The notes beneath the pieces are model-generated. The model did not search any database. It was given only the letters and a program-made list of their open reading frames with translations, and had not been told where the DNA came from. From Porogramme epimiltina (lineage: Eukaryota > Basidiomycota > Agaricomycetes > Polyporales > Polyporaceae): a stretch of DNA of 19,298 bases. The stretch lies in NCBI GenBank assembly GCA_900155495.1, contig FTLJ01000483.1, forward strand, positions 1 to 19,298, given 5' to 3'. Every line of letters begins with the position of its first letter. The first letter of the stretch is position 1. The position numbers were made by a program, and so were the translations under genes. Positions 11,461 through 19,298 of the stretch are shown in pieces.

Positions 11461-12542
11461 CAAGGGCGGAGATCCTGAGGTTCTTCAATGGAGTATAAAG
11501 GATTGCCGATAATAGTGCCGAGTGGCGTGGTGGCCCTTTACCCACGATGTCGTGTAGGGCCACGGGACGCGGCACGCGTGTCAAAGAAGCCACGCATATG
11601 CCATAAGCGCTATCGAGACCTCCATTTCGCGGAGTGGTGGAAGTACAGGGGAGCGGATTTGCGAGCGGTCGCGCTGAGATGGCAGTCTTCATACTCGCGT
11701 CGGGTTGAAAGGTGCATTTCATACACTTGCCGGCATGTAGGTCAGAGAGTGTCTCGGCTTGGGAATATATTCTACTACTCTAGCAATAACATTTCCGACA
11801 CTAACGAACATGACAGATACGTTCAGTGCTTCTGTAGAGGTCGGAAGGGGAACACGGGTTTCGAAGGTGCTGAACACACGCACTGATAGTTAAGGAACAG
11901 GCTCGCCCACAGCTTTCCGCTTCCCATTACAACACGGTTCCATATTCCGCCTGCCCCACGACCATAACGCCCAACACTTCCTATCGGTTCCCAGAACTTG
12001 TAGGCGTGGCGTTCGCAGATCCATCCAAATGATGCGTCAGAAGCCACTGAGCGTGGGGTGATTGGATGTCGGCGAGTAGCTGTTGAAACCTCAACAGGTG
12101 TGCGCAGGAGCTGGTTATGAGATTGAGCGTTGAACGCTCACGTGAGCCCCGGCCAGCACTGTTCAGGGGAGCCGCGTTTGCAGGGGAGGAACCGGCAGTG
12201 GAGATTCGAGGATTGTGCTGGCGTCGACTAGCACCATTTGGCTGGGAACGTTGGGCGTGCTCTGAGTACGAGCATGAAGTGGACCTGGGGAAGATGAGAC
12301 GGTTGGCCAGACTCGGATGTCAGGCCTTCAGGGGAAGAAGTCCCGGCCGGTCGCCAAAGCGAGTTGTGGAGACGTGTCGGACGAGCTGACCCACCCCCAG
12401 GCCAGGAGCGCTTTGCCGGGCCGTCCGAAGGGAGTAGCAGTCGGGAGGGGTCCCAGGAGGGCCGGAGAGAAGTGCGAAGAGAAAAGCAGGCTGAGCCGGG
12501 CGGGCGGGGATGATCGATGATGGGTAAGCCGGAAGCCGGGGG
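11461..12542. other. Upstream region of NLR gene 1 and non-coding sequence
   Basis: No gene is supported. A plus-strand frame of 132 codons at 11488-11886 overlaps the probable NLR promoter and has no domain or codon-bias support. Positions 12336-12540 are GC-rich and show patchy similarity, in reverse orientation, with about 15160-15330. One shared island is the TGCCGGGCCG-type block near 12414. Confidence 0.4.
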
Positions 12543-12572
12543 GTATTGCAAGCAAGACAGGTCAGCTTCGAA
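12543..12572 (+). repeat. 30-nt perfect inverted repeat, left copy
   Basis: The 30 bases here are the exact reverse complement of 15128-15157. On the inner side the similarity resumes after a 21-22 nt insertion present only in this copy, with a GCGCCCAxTT block at about 12594 against 15127-15118 read in reverse. Just inside lies an 8-bp hairpin stem, CAATTGGG at 12579-12586 pairing with CCCAATTG at 12598-12605. Together the two copies bracket the two pseudogenes. Without target-site duplications or a transposase I cannot say whether these are transposon ends or two inverted copies of a dispersed repeat. Confidence 0.8.
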
Positions 12573-12825
12573 AAAAGGCAATTGGGGGTGATAGGCGCCC
12601 AATTGGCTCGCGTGGACCCAGTTGGCCCCTGGACACCACTGAGCGATTCTTTCAGAGAGATAAAGAATATCGGCGTCGATTATAGGCAATGTCCTTACTA
12701 CCGCCTTCGGACACTCACGTTTGTATGGGCGCCTGTCGTCAATGATGTAGCCCCCTTCATCATCATGCCCTCGACCTTCCGTTGCGACTCACGCCTACGA
12801 TTCGAAAGAGGTGGCGGTATGACGA

Positions 12826-13790
12826 TCACAAGGCTGGGCTCATGCCCCCTACAGGCACCTTCCACCCATCCTTAGGAAACCCTGGCGCGTCTTCCTGACC
12901 CCCGTCCCACCAGCCATCGCGACAGCATAGAGCTGGCAGGGCACCGGCGGCACCGGACCCTCGGAAGTACGGAGTGGGCACCCTAACTCCGCCCATGGGC
13001 ATACCGACGTCGTCGAACTCGAAGAGGGAGTGCAGTAGCTACTTTATTGCATTCTCCGTCTCCTCGTTGCGCGCACTGGACATGGCGATTACCCGGAAGT
13101 CCTACCTGCGAACGGTGCGTGTCGGTGAGTTCCACGCCGCTTCCTCCGCGATAGGATATCACACACTTACCCCCAGTAGTTGCTTATGTTCCAGCTCGCC
13201 TACACTTTCTCCGCTGTCGCCTTCGCCATGTCGAGGTTCACGTCTGCCGTTTGAGGAAGCCAGCCGTACAAGCCCACCAATGCTGGGTGATCGTTCGTAT
13301 ACGTCGGCGTGTCCCAGAAGTCGCTCGGTATCCCCTCGTAGACCGCATACGGCCCATCCTCGATAAGGAGCGGCACGAGTTTGTCCCGTACCTCTGTCCG
13401 CGCCTCCGGCACCTCCTCCCCAAGACGCTCCATCCACACCCCCGCATGCTCGAGCCCGAAGCGCCAATACGCACGCTCGAATGCCGAGTTACGGAGCGTC
13501 GCGCGCGTACTCGGCGAAGGCGAGTGGGTGCAGCTGTTGTCAGATGAGCAGCTCGTTGATCTCGCCCGGCACGGAGCACTCCGACAGGTCCGTCGTCTTC
13601 GCCCAGCGCGCGCCGGTCGCGTAGCCCTCCTGCACCAGCGCGCGTGCAATGGATGATGTTCACCGCTGACATGATCCTGTCTCTCAGGGAACCGCCGGCG
13701 TTCAAGTCGTCGTCGACACGAGCAAGCACGTCCCCACGGGCGTCGATGTCCGTGTCCAGATGATACTCCTAGCTACGGCTATTGACCAGG
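12826..13790 (-). pseudogene. Six-hairpin-glycosidase-like gene, C-terminal remnant, pseudogene
   Basis: Read on the minus strand, the pieces line up with fungal proteins annotated as six-hairpin glycosidases (from memory, not a search). In order they are TDIDARGDVLARVDDDL, YATGARWAKTTDLSECSVPGE, YWRFGLEHAG, YEGIPSDFWDTP, HPALVGLYGWLPQTA, WNISNYWG, FEFDDVGMPMGGVRVPTPYF and GFPKDGWKV. The last ends near 12826. An intron 13170-13106 (GTAAGT...GCAG, 65 nt) is still visible. Breaks are TGA at 13542-13540, TAG at 13202-13200, 13104-13102 and 13041-13039, frameshifts near 13645, 13485 and 12950, and an apparent in-gene deletion near 13490. At two of the TAG stops the family has Trp. The N-terminal part is missing. 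That this is a dead gene is near certain; the family name is less so. Confidence 0.7.
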
Positions 13791-13907
13791 GCCTGTAGCT
13801 CACCTGCAACCTCCGGTACTTCGAAGGCTAGCCACAACCGGCAAGCTCAAGTTCCGCTCCATCGCCACAAGTACCTCCAGCTCGTCTACTTCTCTCTCGA
13901 CCCCTCG

Positions 13908-14933
13908 ATGTCAGCCACATCAACATCGAAGCCGCCCGTCCCATCCACCCCAAGCCCGCCTGTCTCACTCGATGACTTCGTCCCACGCAAGGTCCTCGGA
14001 GCTGGCGGATAAGGGTCAGTCATCGCTATGGAGCACAAAGCGACAGAGAAGATGTGCGTGCTGAAGACGATCTCAAAACGCGCGCTTTCCCCGAGCGGTG
14101 TCCGGTTGGTGCTGGTGGAGCAAGCGACGATGAAGGAGACGACAGGGTGTCCATTTTTCTGTCGGCTTCTAGCAAGCTTTGAGACCGATTCTGAGTTTTG
14201 CCTTGTTTCTGTACGTCTTCTTTCCTCTTCTCTTTCTGGACAAATAGCTACTGAAGGTGGTTGGTCAGGATTTATGTGCGGGAGGAAGCCTTAGGGAGAA
14301 GCTGACGAGGGAGGACTGCCTCGAGATGCTCGATGCGAAGCAGATCGTCGTCCAATTGGTACGTTTCCTGAGTATGCCCGAGTCCCTCGCGGTGGTGACT
14401 GACTATATGCGCAGGTTCTCGCACTGAAGGAGCGTCACAAGTGTCGGATCATCCACCGCGACGTCAAGCCAGACAACATCCTGTTCACTGAAGATGGCGA
14501 CGTCGTTCTCGCCGATTTCGGTATATGTCGCCCATTCAGCCACGACACCGAGGAGCATCCGTGGACGACGCTCGACAAGGAGAAGAACAGGTCTGGTCTG
14601 CACTATATTCTGGGAAACAAGGGCGACAGCAAGGATAGTCCGGACGTGACGGAGCGGTGCTGCGGCACGCGAGCGTACTCTGATCCCGAGGTGTGCCTGA
14701 AGAAGGCGTACTCGTTCTCTGTAGACATCTTCGGCCTCGGCGCGGTGGTCCTCCATGGGAAGGTGCGTCCTCGTCCCTCGATTTACTCGCGTGCGTCTTC
14801 TTACACAGACCGCGATGCGATGTAGCTGCCGTACGGAGTGGACTACCGCGAACTCAACATGGAGGTCGTGCGGAACCAGATCATGACTCAGCCGATCTTC
14901 GTCGGAGACCACATCGACAGCTCGATGCACTAG
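13908..14933 (+). pseudogene. Serine/threonine protein kinase gene with two in-frame stops, pseudogene
   Basis: Exons 13908-14210, 14269-14358, 14415-14762 and 14826-14933 join in phase across introns of 58, 56 and 63 nt (donors GTACGT, GTACGT, GTGCGT). Numbering from the ATG at 13908, the glycine loop GAGG-stop-GSV lies at 31-38, the ATP-binding Lys is 53 in VLK, and the helix-C Glu is probably 71. The catalytic loop HRDVKPDN is 145-152, DFG 165-167, the Pro-Glu of the APE-like motif 222-223, and the Asp of VDIFGLG 235. Codon 35 (14010-14012) is TAA inside the glycine loop. A second stop, TAG at 14931-14933, falls where kinase homology seems to continue (LIYMVFL follows) before it is lost, so the C-lobe is cut short. 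The order of motifs looks AGC-like. A rival reading is a re-initiated fragment from Met41, which would lack the glycine loop. Confidence 0.85.
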
Positions 14934-15127
14934 CTGATTTACATGGTGTTTCTTGTGTTGTCGCATAGCATACAAGGTTACACTCTAAGACCTTACTATA
15001 TGGGTTGTAATGCGGCATGATTCATACAACTCATCCAGCTCATAAATGTCCTGACCGTTAAAACGTTCCTGGGGGTGTCGGGAGTCCCATCAGGGAAATG
15101 GCGTGCTTGGCTGACCTAACTGGGCGC
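14934..15127. other. Non-coding tail after the kinase pseudogene
   Basis: Kinase homology is lost within a few codons of 14933. The rest, up to the right inverted-repeat copy, shows no gene or motif that I can support. Confidence 0.4.
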
Positions 15128-15157
15128 TTCGAAGCTGACCTGTCTTGCTTGCAATAC
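15128..15157 (-). repeat. 30-nt perfect inverted repeat, right copy
   Basis: This is the exact reverse complement of 12543-12572, 2,585 nt away start to start. Outward of it (15160-15330, read in reverse) weaker GC-rich similarity to 12336-12540 is visible. The repeated element may therefore have been roughly 200 bp, with only the 30-nt core now identical. Confidence 0.8.
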
Positions 15158-16105
15158 GAGTCGAGCCCGCCCACCACCACAGCAAGCAGCGGTCGCCGTC
15201 GTTGGGCCCCGGCAGGCCGGCCCGGCAGGGCTCGCCGGGCGCCCAATGCTTGGCATGGCTCCGGGCTCGGTTGAGCTCCCTTCCACGGTTTCTTCGCCAC
15301 CCTCGCCATCCTCCACCCGCTATGAGTCTTGGTTGTCCATTAACACGTAACGTACTTTCTTCTCACACATTAGCACTGTGTGTATACTAATCAACATATT
15401 TGGTTTGGTATGTAAGGCGTGCACGCTACGAATTACTGTACGGCCACAGATGTTTGAGGCAACACCCTCAACAGTCATTTCTCTCCAGCGATCCGCCAGG
15501 CACGCCACACCGGCCTTCCTCCGCGCGCGTGTTGTCCTCAAACCTATCATCAACATGAGGATGCACTGTACACATCGCGCCTACAAGCTCTCCCGCTCTC
15601 TGCGCGCACCTTGCGGGTGCTATCCGTCGCTAGGGCTCAACAACAAGGGCCCGGTCGGGAGTGTGACGCAAACGCAGGGAGGGGCTGTCGTACGGCTGTC
15701 GTGGAGAGCCAGGCGAGAGACGGCGGCACGAGGGTGGAATCTTCGCGCGCGTCGCTGCCCGATTCAGCTGTGGCGAAGCGTCGTTGGAAGCGCGCGAGGG
15801 GGGCATCGCGAGGACTGTCGTCGGTGGGATGAGAGGCGGACATCGGTCTCAGCTGGGCGCGCTTCTGCGCGCATTGTTCGAGTTACAGCTTGGACGGCCG
15901 CTGGAGATGGGATGGGGGGCGGGAGCGGTAGGGGCCCGGATAGAGGTGGATGTGGACGGCTCTCGCGAGAGGGTGGGCGCGCACGCGAGTTGGTCGCGCG
16001 ACGGGCCAGCGCAGTGGAATGCATCGCCCTCGGTGGGTGCGGGGAGTGTGATGAGGCGCACCGGGCTTTGCGTTTTCTTCCTGTGCGCTCTCCTACAGCG
16101 CGCGG
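15158..16105. other. Non-coding stretch right of the pseudogene block
   Basis: No gene is supported. A 296-codon plus-strand frame (15378-16268) and several others cover this stretch. Their composition is that of random GC-rich sequence, rich in Arg and Gly, they overlap each other on both strands, and they run into the repeat copy, so I regard them as chance. Confidence 0.45.
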
Positions 16106-16620
16106 AGATCTGAATGCGACGGTCGTTCAAGTTGGGGGTGAGTGTCCAGTAACGCCGCGCGCGCGTAGAGGTGAGCGCGGTGCGCCTAGATGCCCTGTCG
16201 TGCGCGGGCTCACCATGCGCCCTCGCGGAGCCTGCGGTGAGCATCCGTGCCCCCTGCTAGCCAAATGACGACCGAGGGGTTGAGGATAGACAAGCGCGCG
16301 CTCGCGCAGCACGGAGTGCTATCTCCCTGCGCGCGCGCGCGAAGGTGTACCAGTCGCGCGGCCCATGCTCGCGAGCAGGCATGGCGCTCGGAGAGTGCGG
16401 CCGCGGCGCTGCGCGCGGAGTGGCGCACGGAGCCCTTGCGTCGGCCCTCGTGTGTGCGTATGCGCGATCGGTCCAACTGGGAGGGCGCGGCGGGCAGACG
16501 CGCTCTGAGGCGGGGTGAACAGCGTGTCGTTCGTAGCTGCTGCCTCGCACGACCGCGATCCGAGCGCGTGTCGGTAGGCAGGGTGCGGCGCGAAACGCAT
16601 GCGGCCTTCAGTGGTCGGGC
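16106..16620. repeat. GC-rich diverged repeat, copy B
   Basis: This is the partner of copy A at 3440-3960, in the same orientation, 12.67 kb away at the best-matching island. It includes a CGCG microsatellite-like run at about 16330-16343. Its position about 0.9-1.4 kb from the end of the second NLR gene parallels copy A, which lies about 1.9-2.4 kb from the end of the first. Confidence 0.55.
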
Positions 16621-17382
16621 GTGGCAGCCGGTCCGTGCGGTGCGCAAATTGGAAAGGGACAATGGGGGTGCGCATATATGCACTTTGAGAGATGGTGTGG
16701 CGAGCGCACGAGACGGGGACCGCCGCGGTGTGGTGGCGCGGATGCTTGGCAGGACGGCAAGGAGAGGGAAGGGGGACGGACAGAGCGAGCGCCATACAGA
16801 GACCGTCCAAAGGCCCGGGGCTGCTCTTCGCCCAGCTGTTGGTGACGCTCAGCAATCAGCAAGGGGCGGAGCGCGTGGAGTAGACAGCAGCATTCAGAGG
16901 GCATCCGACTATGAGGGAGCCGATGAGAGCACTCTTGTGGAGCCCCGATGGATCCGCTCGTGGCAGGCGCACGCTGGGTGGCTTATGAACGGGTCCCCGC
17001 ACATAGCTAGCCGTGTGCGATCGCCCAGCTGCGGGGGCCAGACCAAGCTCGGGATGACAGGTGGGCATTCTTGGGGGAGCATCCTTGACTAGGGAGAACG
17101 GGGGAGCACCAGGGAAACAGGGAGACAGAAGCTGCCATGCGGACCGATGGAGGCAAACACGGTCGACGTCAGCGCAGCCTGGTCACGCGCACGCAGTCTA
17201 CTGCAGCGGCGAGAGACGGCGGAGATGGCGCCCGCGGGCGATTTGGAAGAGAAGAGCGTGCATGGCGCTGAGCGAATGTGGGGCACCGGGCGAGGAAGCA
17301 CGACAGGTCCAACGGGCCCAGCGCAACAGAGAGACTGCTTGTCGGAGTCTATAAATAACCCAGAGGCCTAGGCCCCGCCAGC
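16621..17382. other. Non-coding stretch downstream of the second NLR gene
   Basis: No gene is supported. Islands 16976-16991 and 17271-17300 match the sequence near the first NLR gene (4965-4980 and 5331-5360). A plus-strand TATAAATA at about 17350 has no gene after it on that strand. Confidence 0.4.
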
Positions 17383-17527
17383 GCTTGTCATCTGGCCATG
17401 AGCCTGACATGCTCGTCGCTGAATGGCTCCAAGCGACATGGACGCTACAAACGCAGAAGAGAAGCAATGGGGATTGGCTGACAGTACGGAATAGAGGTGA
17501 TACAACCATAGCCCGGGGATGGATACA
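17383..17527 (-). repeat. Duplicated 3' flank of NLR gene 2 (probable 3' UTR)
   Basis: This is the partner of 5706-5851. It begins right after the stop codon of the second NLR gene and stays alignable for about 145 nt with few indels. Similarity drops abruptly further left, marking the edge of well-conserved duplicated sequence. Confidence 0.75.
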
Positions 17528-19298
17528 TCACTGATCGTCCGACGCGTCAACCACAACCAACCGCCCGTCATTCGTCGCAAGCGCTATCCGGTCTCCGCAA
17601 ATGTCCCATCCTCCCCGCACTTCCCAGTGCCCCTGACCTGGGGTGAACCTGTAGATAGACGGAAGCCACCGCACGCGACGACGCTCCCCGTCTGACCCTG
17701 CGCGCCAAATCCATCCATCTGACCCCACATAGTAGCTCGAAAGCTGTGATGAAGCGACGTTGCCGGAATGAGGTGTGGTCTGGGAGGTGTCCCCGTCCTG
17801 CGTAGGCGGCGAGCCGAGTTGTGGGATTGGGATATATTCGTCATACGTGACGACCGCGCGACCATCTGCGGAGAACACAATGTGGTTTACCAGACTCCTT
17901 GAACCCTCAGCGCGGACGCTGAACTCGCATAGAAGGCGGGGGGCGATCTTGTTTTCAATGGAGTCTTGGGTCGAGGCTGGATGAGAGTTCGAGGGTGAGG
18001 GAGATGGTGGGGAGACATCCCATAGAGATGCCCTGCCGCTGCCACTTGCAGCTACTATGCGCATGTCGTCGTCGGAGAAGGAGATGGAGCTAATCTCATG
18101 GGTATGGTTGATTCCCCAAAGGAAGCTGTTCGATGTGAGATCGTGAAGACGTATAGTGGGATATCCGTCAAACCGACGCGATTTGGCCCATGGGAGTAAC
18201 GGATGACAACGATATTCGACCTCCTTCTGGTATGACTCGGATCCTGAGGTAGGGGTGGCGTCTAAAGACGAGAAGAGGATGCGGTTTTTCCTCGACGAGG
18301 CCACGAGAGCCCAGATGTCGCATTCCCCACGATATATCTCCGTATCATGCCCTGTATTCGCGTCCCAACGCCGAACCGTGCCATCTAGCGAGCCCGAGAT
18401 GAGCTGTCCAGAACCCGGCGCAAACACCACCTGCACTATTATGTCCTCGTGTCCACGAAGCACCGACACGGAGTTGTTGTGTTCCCGATCGTAGAGGACG
18501 ATTGAGTGGTCCTTTCTGCTTGAAAGCGCCAGTCGAGACCCGTCGGACGACCATGACAACACGACGATCTCAGGACAAAGGGAAGTGCTGTCCGGACAAG
18601 CCATGGTGTTGACTACCTTCGAGGTCGACACATCCCAAACCTGCACCGTCCCGTCCTCAAGCGCAGCCGCGAGCACGTCGTTGTCGTGTGGCGAGAACGC
18701 GACCGCGCACACCGCACTCTGCACCCCGTCCCTCGTGGCCGCCGCGTCGCCCGAGTCCCCGGGGCGGCTCGCCTGCATCACGGCCGTGTCCCACGTGCGC
18801 GCCGTTCTGGAGTGGGAGGAGACGAGGTTTGCGCCGTCGGGGGAAAATCGCAGGTGCCAAATTCCTTCCCCTTGAATCTGCTCGGATTCTCCGAGGGGCT
18901 CGCCGGTGGTGGGGTCCCAAAGACGAATTGAGGATCCGCCACGGATGACGCACCCGACGGCGAGGGAGGAGCCGTGAGGGGAGAAGTCGAGTCCGTAAAC
19001 GTCGCCCGGCATCTCCAGCCGCCTGAGGGGATCGGAACCCGAGGAGGCGTCCACGGCCCACAGAACGACCGCGTTGCCACCTCCGCATGCGATGATTTTG
19101 TCGTCCGGAGAAATGGCGACGGCTAAGACCCGGAAGTCGTGTTGGAGGGTGCGAACGTGGGAGGCGTCCGGGAGGGACCAGATTCTGCACGTGTTGTCGT
19201 TGCTTCCGGAGAGCAAGAAGGACCCGTCGTGCGAGAATGCTATAGAGTTGACGACATCAGAATGCCCATCGAGGGTCGCTGCTGGTTCGAACTTAGCA
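17528..19298 (-). CDS. NLR-like paralog, WD40 C-terminal part (5' end outside window)
   Basis: The frame is open from the right edge (first full codon at 19297) to the TGA at 17528, giving 589 residues of a protein that starts outside the window. It aligns along its full length with the WD40 half of the first NLR gene. Shared segments include LLSGSxDxTCRIWSLP, VRTLQHDF, VVLWA, FSPHGSSLAVG, ALEDGTVQVWD, QLISGSLDGTVR and SSYYVxSDGWIWRAGS, and the C-termini are identical over the last 17 residues (ALATNDGRLVVVDASDDQ). About ten WD40-type units are present and there is no intron in this part, as in the paralog. The region around 18180-18240 is the least alike. No stop or frameshift is seen, so the gene appears intact as far as visible. 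The NACHT and N-terminal domains are expected to the right but are not shown by this window. Confidence 0.92.
   Translation of the reverse strand, partial: AKFEPAATLDGHSDVVNSIAFSHDGSFLLSGSNDNTCRIWSLPDASHVRTLQHDFRVLAVAISPDDKIIACGGGNAVVLWAVDASSGSDPLRRLEMPGDVYGLDFSPHGSSLAVGCVIRGGSSIRLWDPTTGEPLGESEQIQGEGIWHLRFSPDGANLVSSHSRTARTWDTAVMQASRPGDSGDAAATRDGVQSAVCAVAFSPHDNDVLAAALEDGTVQVWDVSTSKVVNTMACPDSTSLCPEIVVLSWSSDGSRLALSSRKDHSIVLYDREHNNSVSVLRGHEDIIVQVVFAPGSGQLISGSLDGTVRRWDANTGHDTEIYRGECDIWALVASSRKNRILFSSLDATPTSGSESYQKEVEYRCHPLLPWAKSRRFDGYPTIRLHDLTSNSFLWGINHTHEISSISFSDDDMRIVAASGSGRASLWDVSPPSPSPSNSHPASTQDSIENKIAPRLLCEFSVRAEGSRSLVNHIVFSADGRAVVTYDEYIPIPQLGSPPTQDGDTSQTTPHSGNVASSQLSSYYVGSDGWIWRAGSDGERRRVRWLPSIYRFTPGQGHWEVRGGWDICGDRIALATNDGRLVVVDASDDQ

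Noticed and set aside
15378..16268. 296-codon plus-strand open frame
   Set aside because: It is Arg/Gly-rich, overlapped by open frames on the other strand, and it runs into a repeat copy. There are no motifs or splice context.
16247..17092. 281-codon plus-strand open frame
   Set aside because: It lies across repeat copy B and GC-rich sequence, and the matching place in copy A does not keep the same frame.
17347..17360. TATAAATA as a plus-strand promoter
   Set aside because: No plus-strand gene follows. It lies near the 3' flank of a minus-strand gene, and the duplicate copy lacks it.
19280..19298. GGTTCGAAC-like tRNA T-loop motif
   Set aside because: It lies in the WD40 coding frame of the second NLR gene, and no acceptor or anticodon stem can be folded around it. 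No tRNA or rRNA gene and no CRISPR array was seen anywhere in the window.

Overview
The window looks like nuclear DNA of a filamentous basidiomycete, probably an Agaricomycete. Its genes are broken by short introns (53-65 nt, mostly GT...AG with CTRAY-like branch points). It is GC-rich, with large stretches of non-coding sequence, and it carries NACHT-WD40 (NLR/STAND-type) receptor genes of the kind expanded in Agaricomycetes. The species cannot be named from the sequence.

Layout. Positions 1-2680 hold no gene I can support. Positions 2682-3340 have G/C-rich third codon positions but no recognisable product, and the strand is unresolved. Positions 3440-3960 are one copy of a diverged GC-rich repeat, followed by non-coding sequence to about 5700. 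From 11377 down to 5852 on the minus strand there is one large, apparently intact NLR-like gene. I reconstruct it with seven exons and six introns. They join in phase into a 1726-residue protein: a disordered Ser/Pro/Ala-rich N-terminus, a helical region, a NACHT NTPase, and a long C-terminal WD40 array. Its upstream region is at 11378-11880.

Positions 12543-15157 form a block bounded by a perfect 30-nt inverted repeat. It holds two dead genes in divergent orientation: a glycosidase-like pseudogene on the minus strand (12826-13790) and a serine/threonine kinase pseudogene on the plus strand (13908-14933). Positions 16106-16620 carry the second copy of the GC-rich repeat. From 17528 to the right edge, on the minus strand, is the WD40 part of a second NLR paralog that continues outside the window.

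How the parts relate. The two NLR genes are tandem paralogs in the same orientation, with stop codons 11,676 nt apart. Their 3' flanks match, and several intergenic anchors, including the GC-rich repeat, are collinear between the two units. The repeated unit therefore seems to be repeat + intergenic sequence + NLR gene. This is a local NLR cluster whose inter-genic space has collected decayed genes. NLRs of this class are thought to act in fungal non-self recognition and regulated cell death. For these two genes that role is inference from domain content only.
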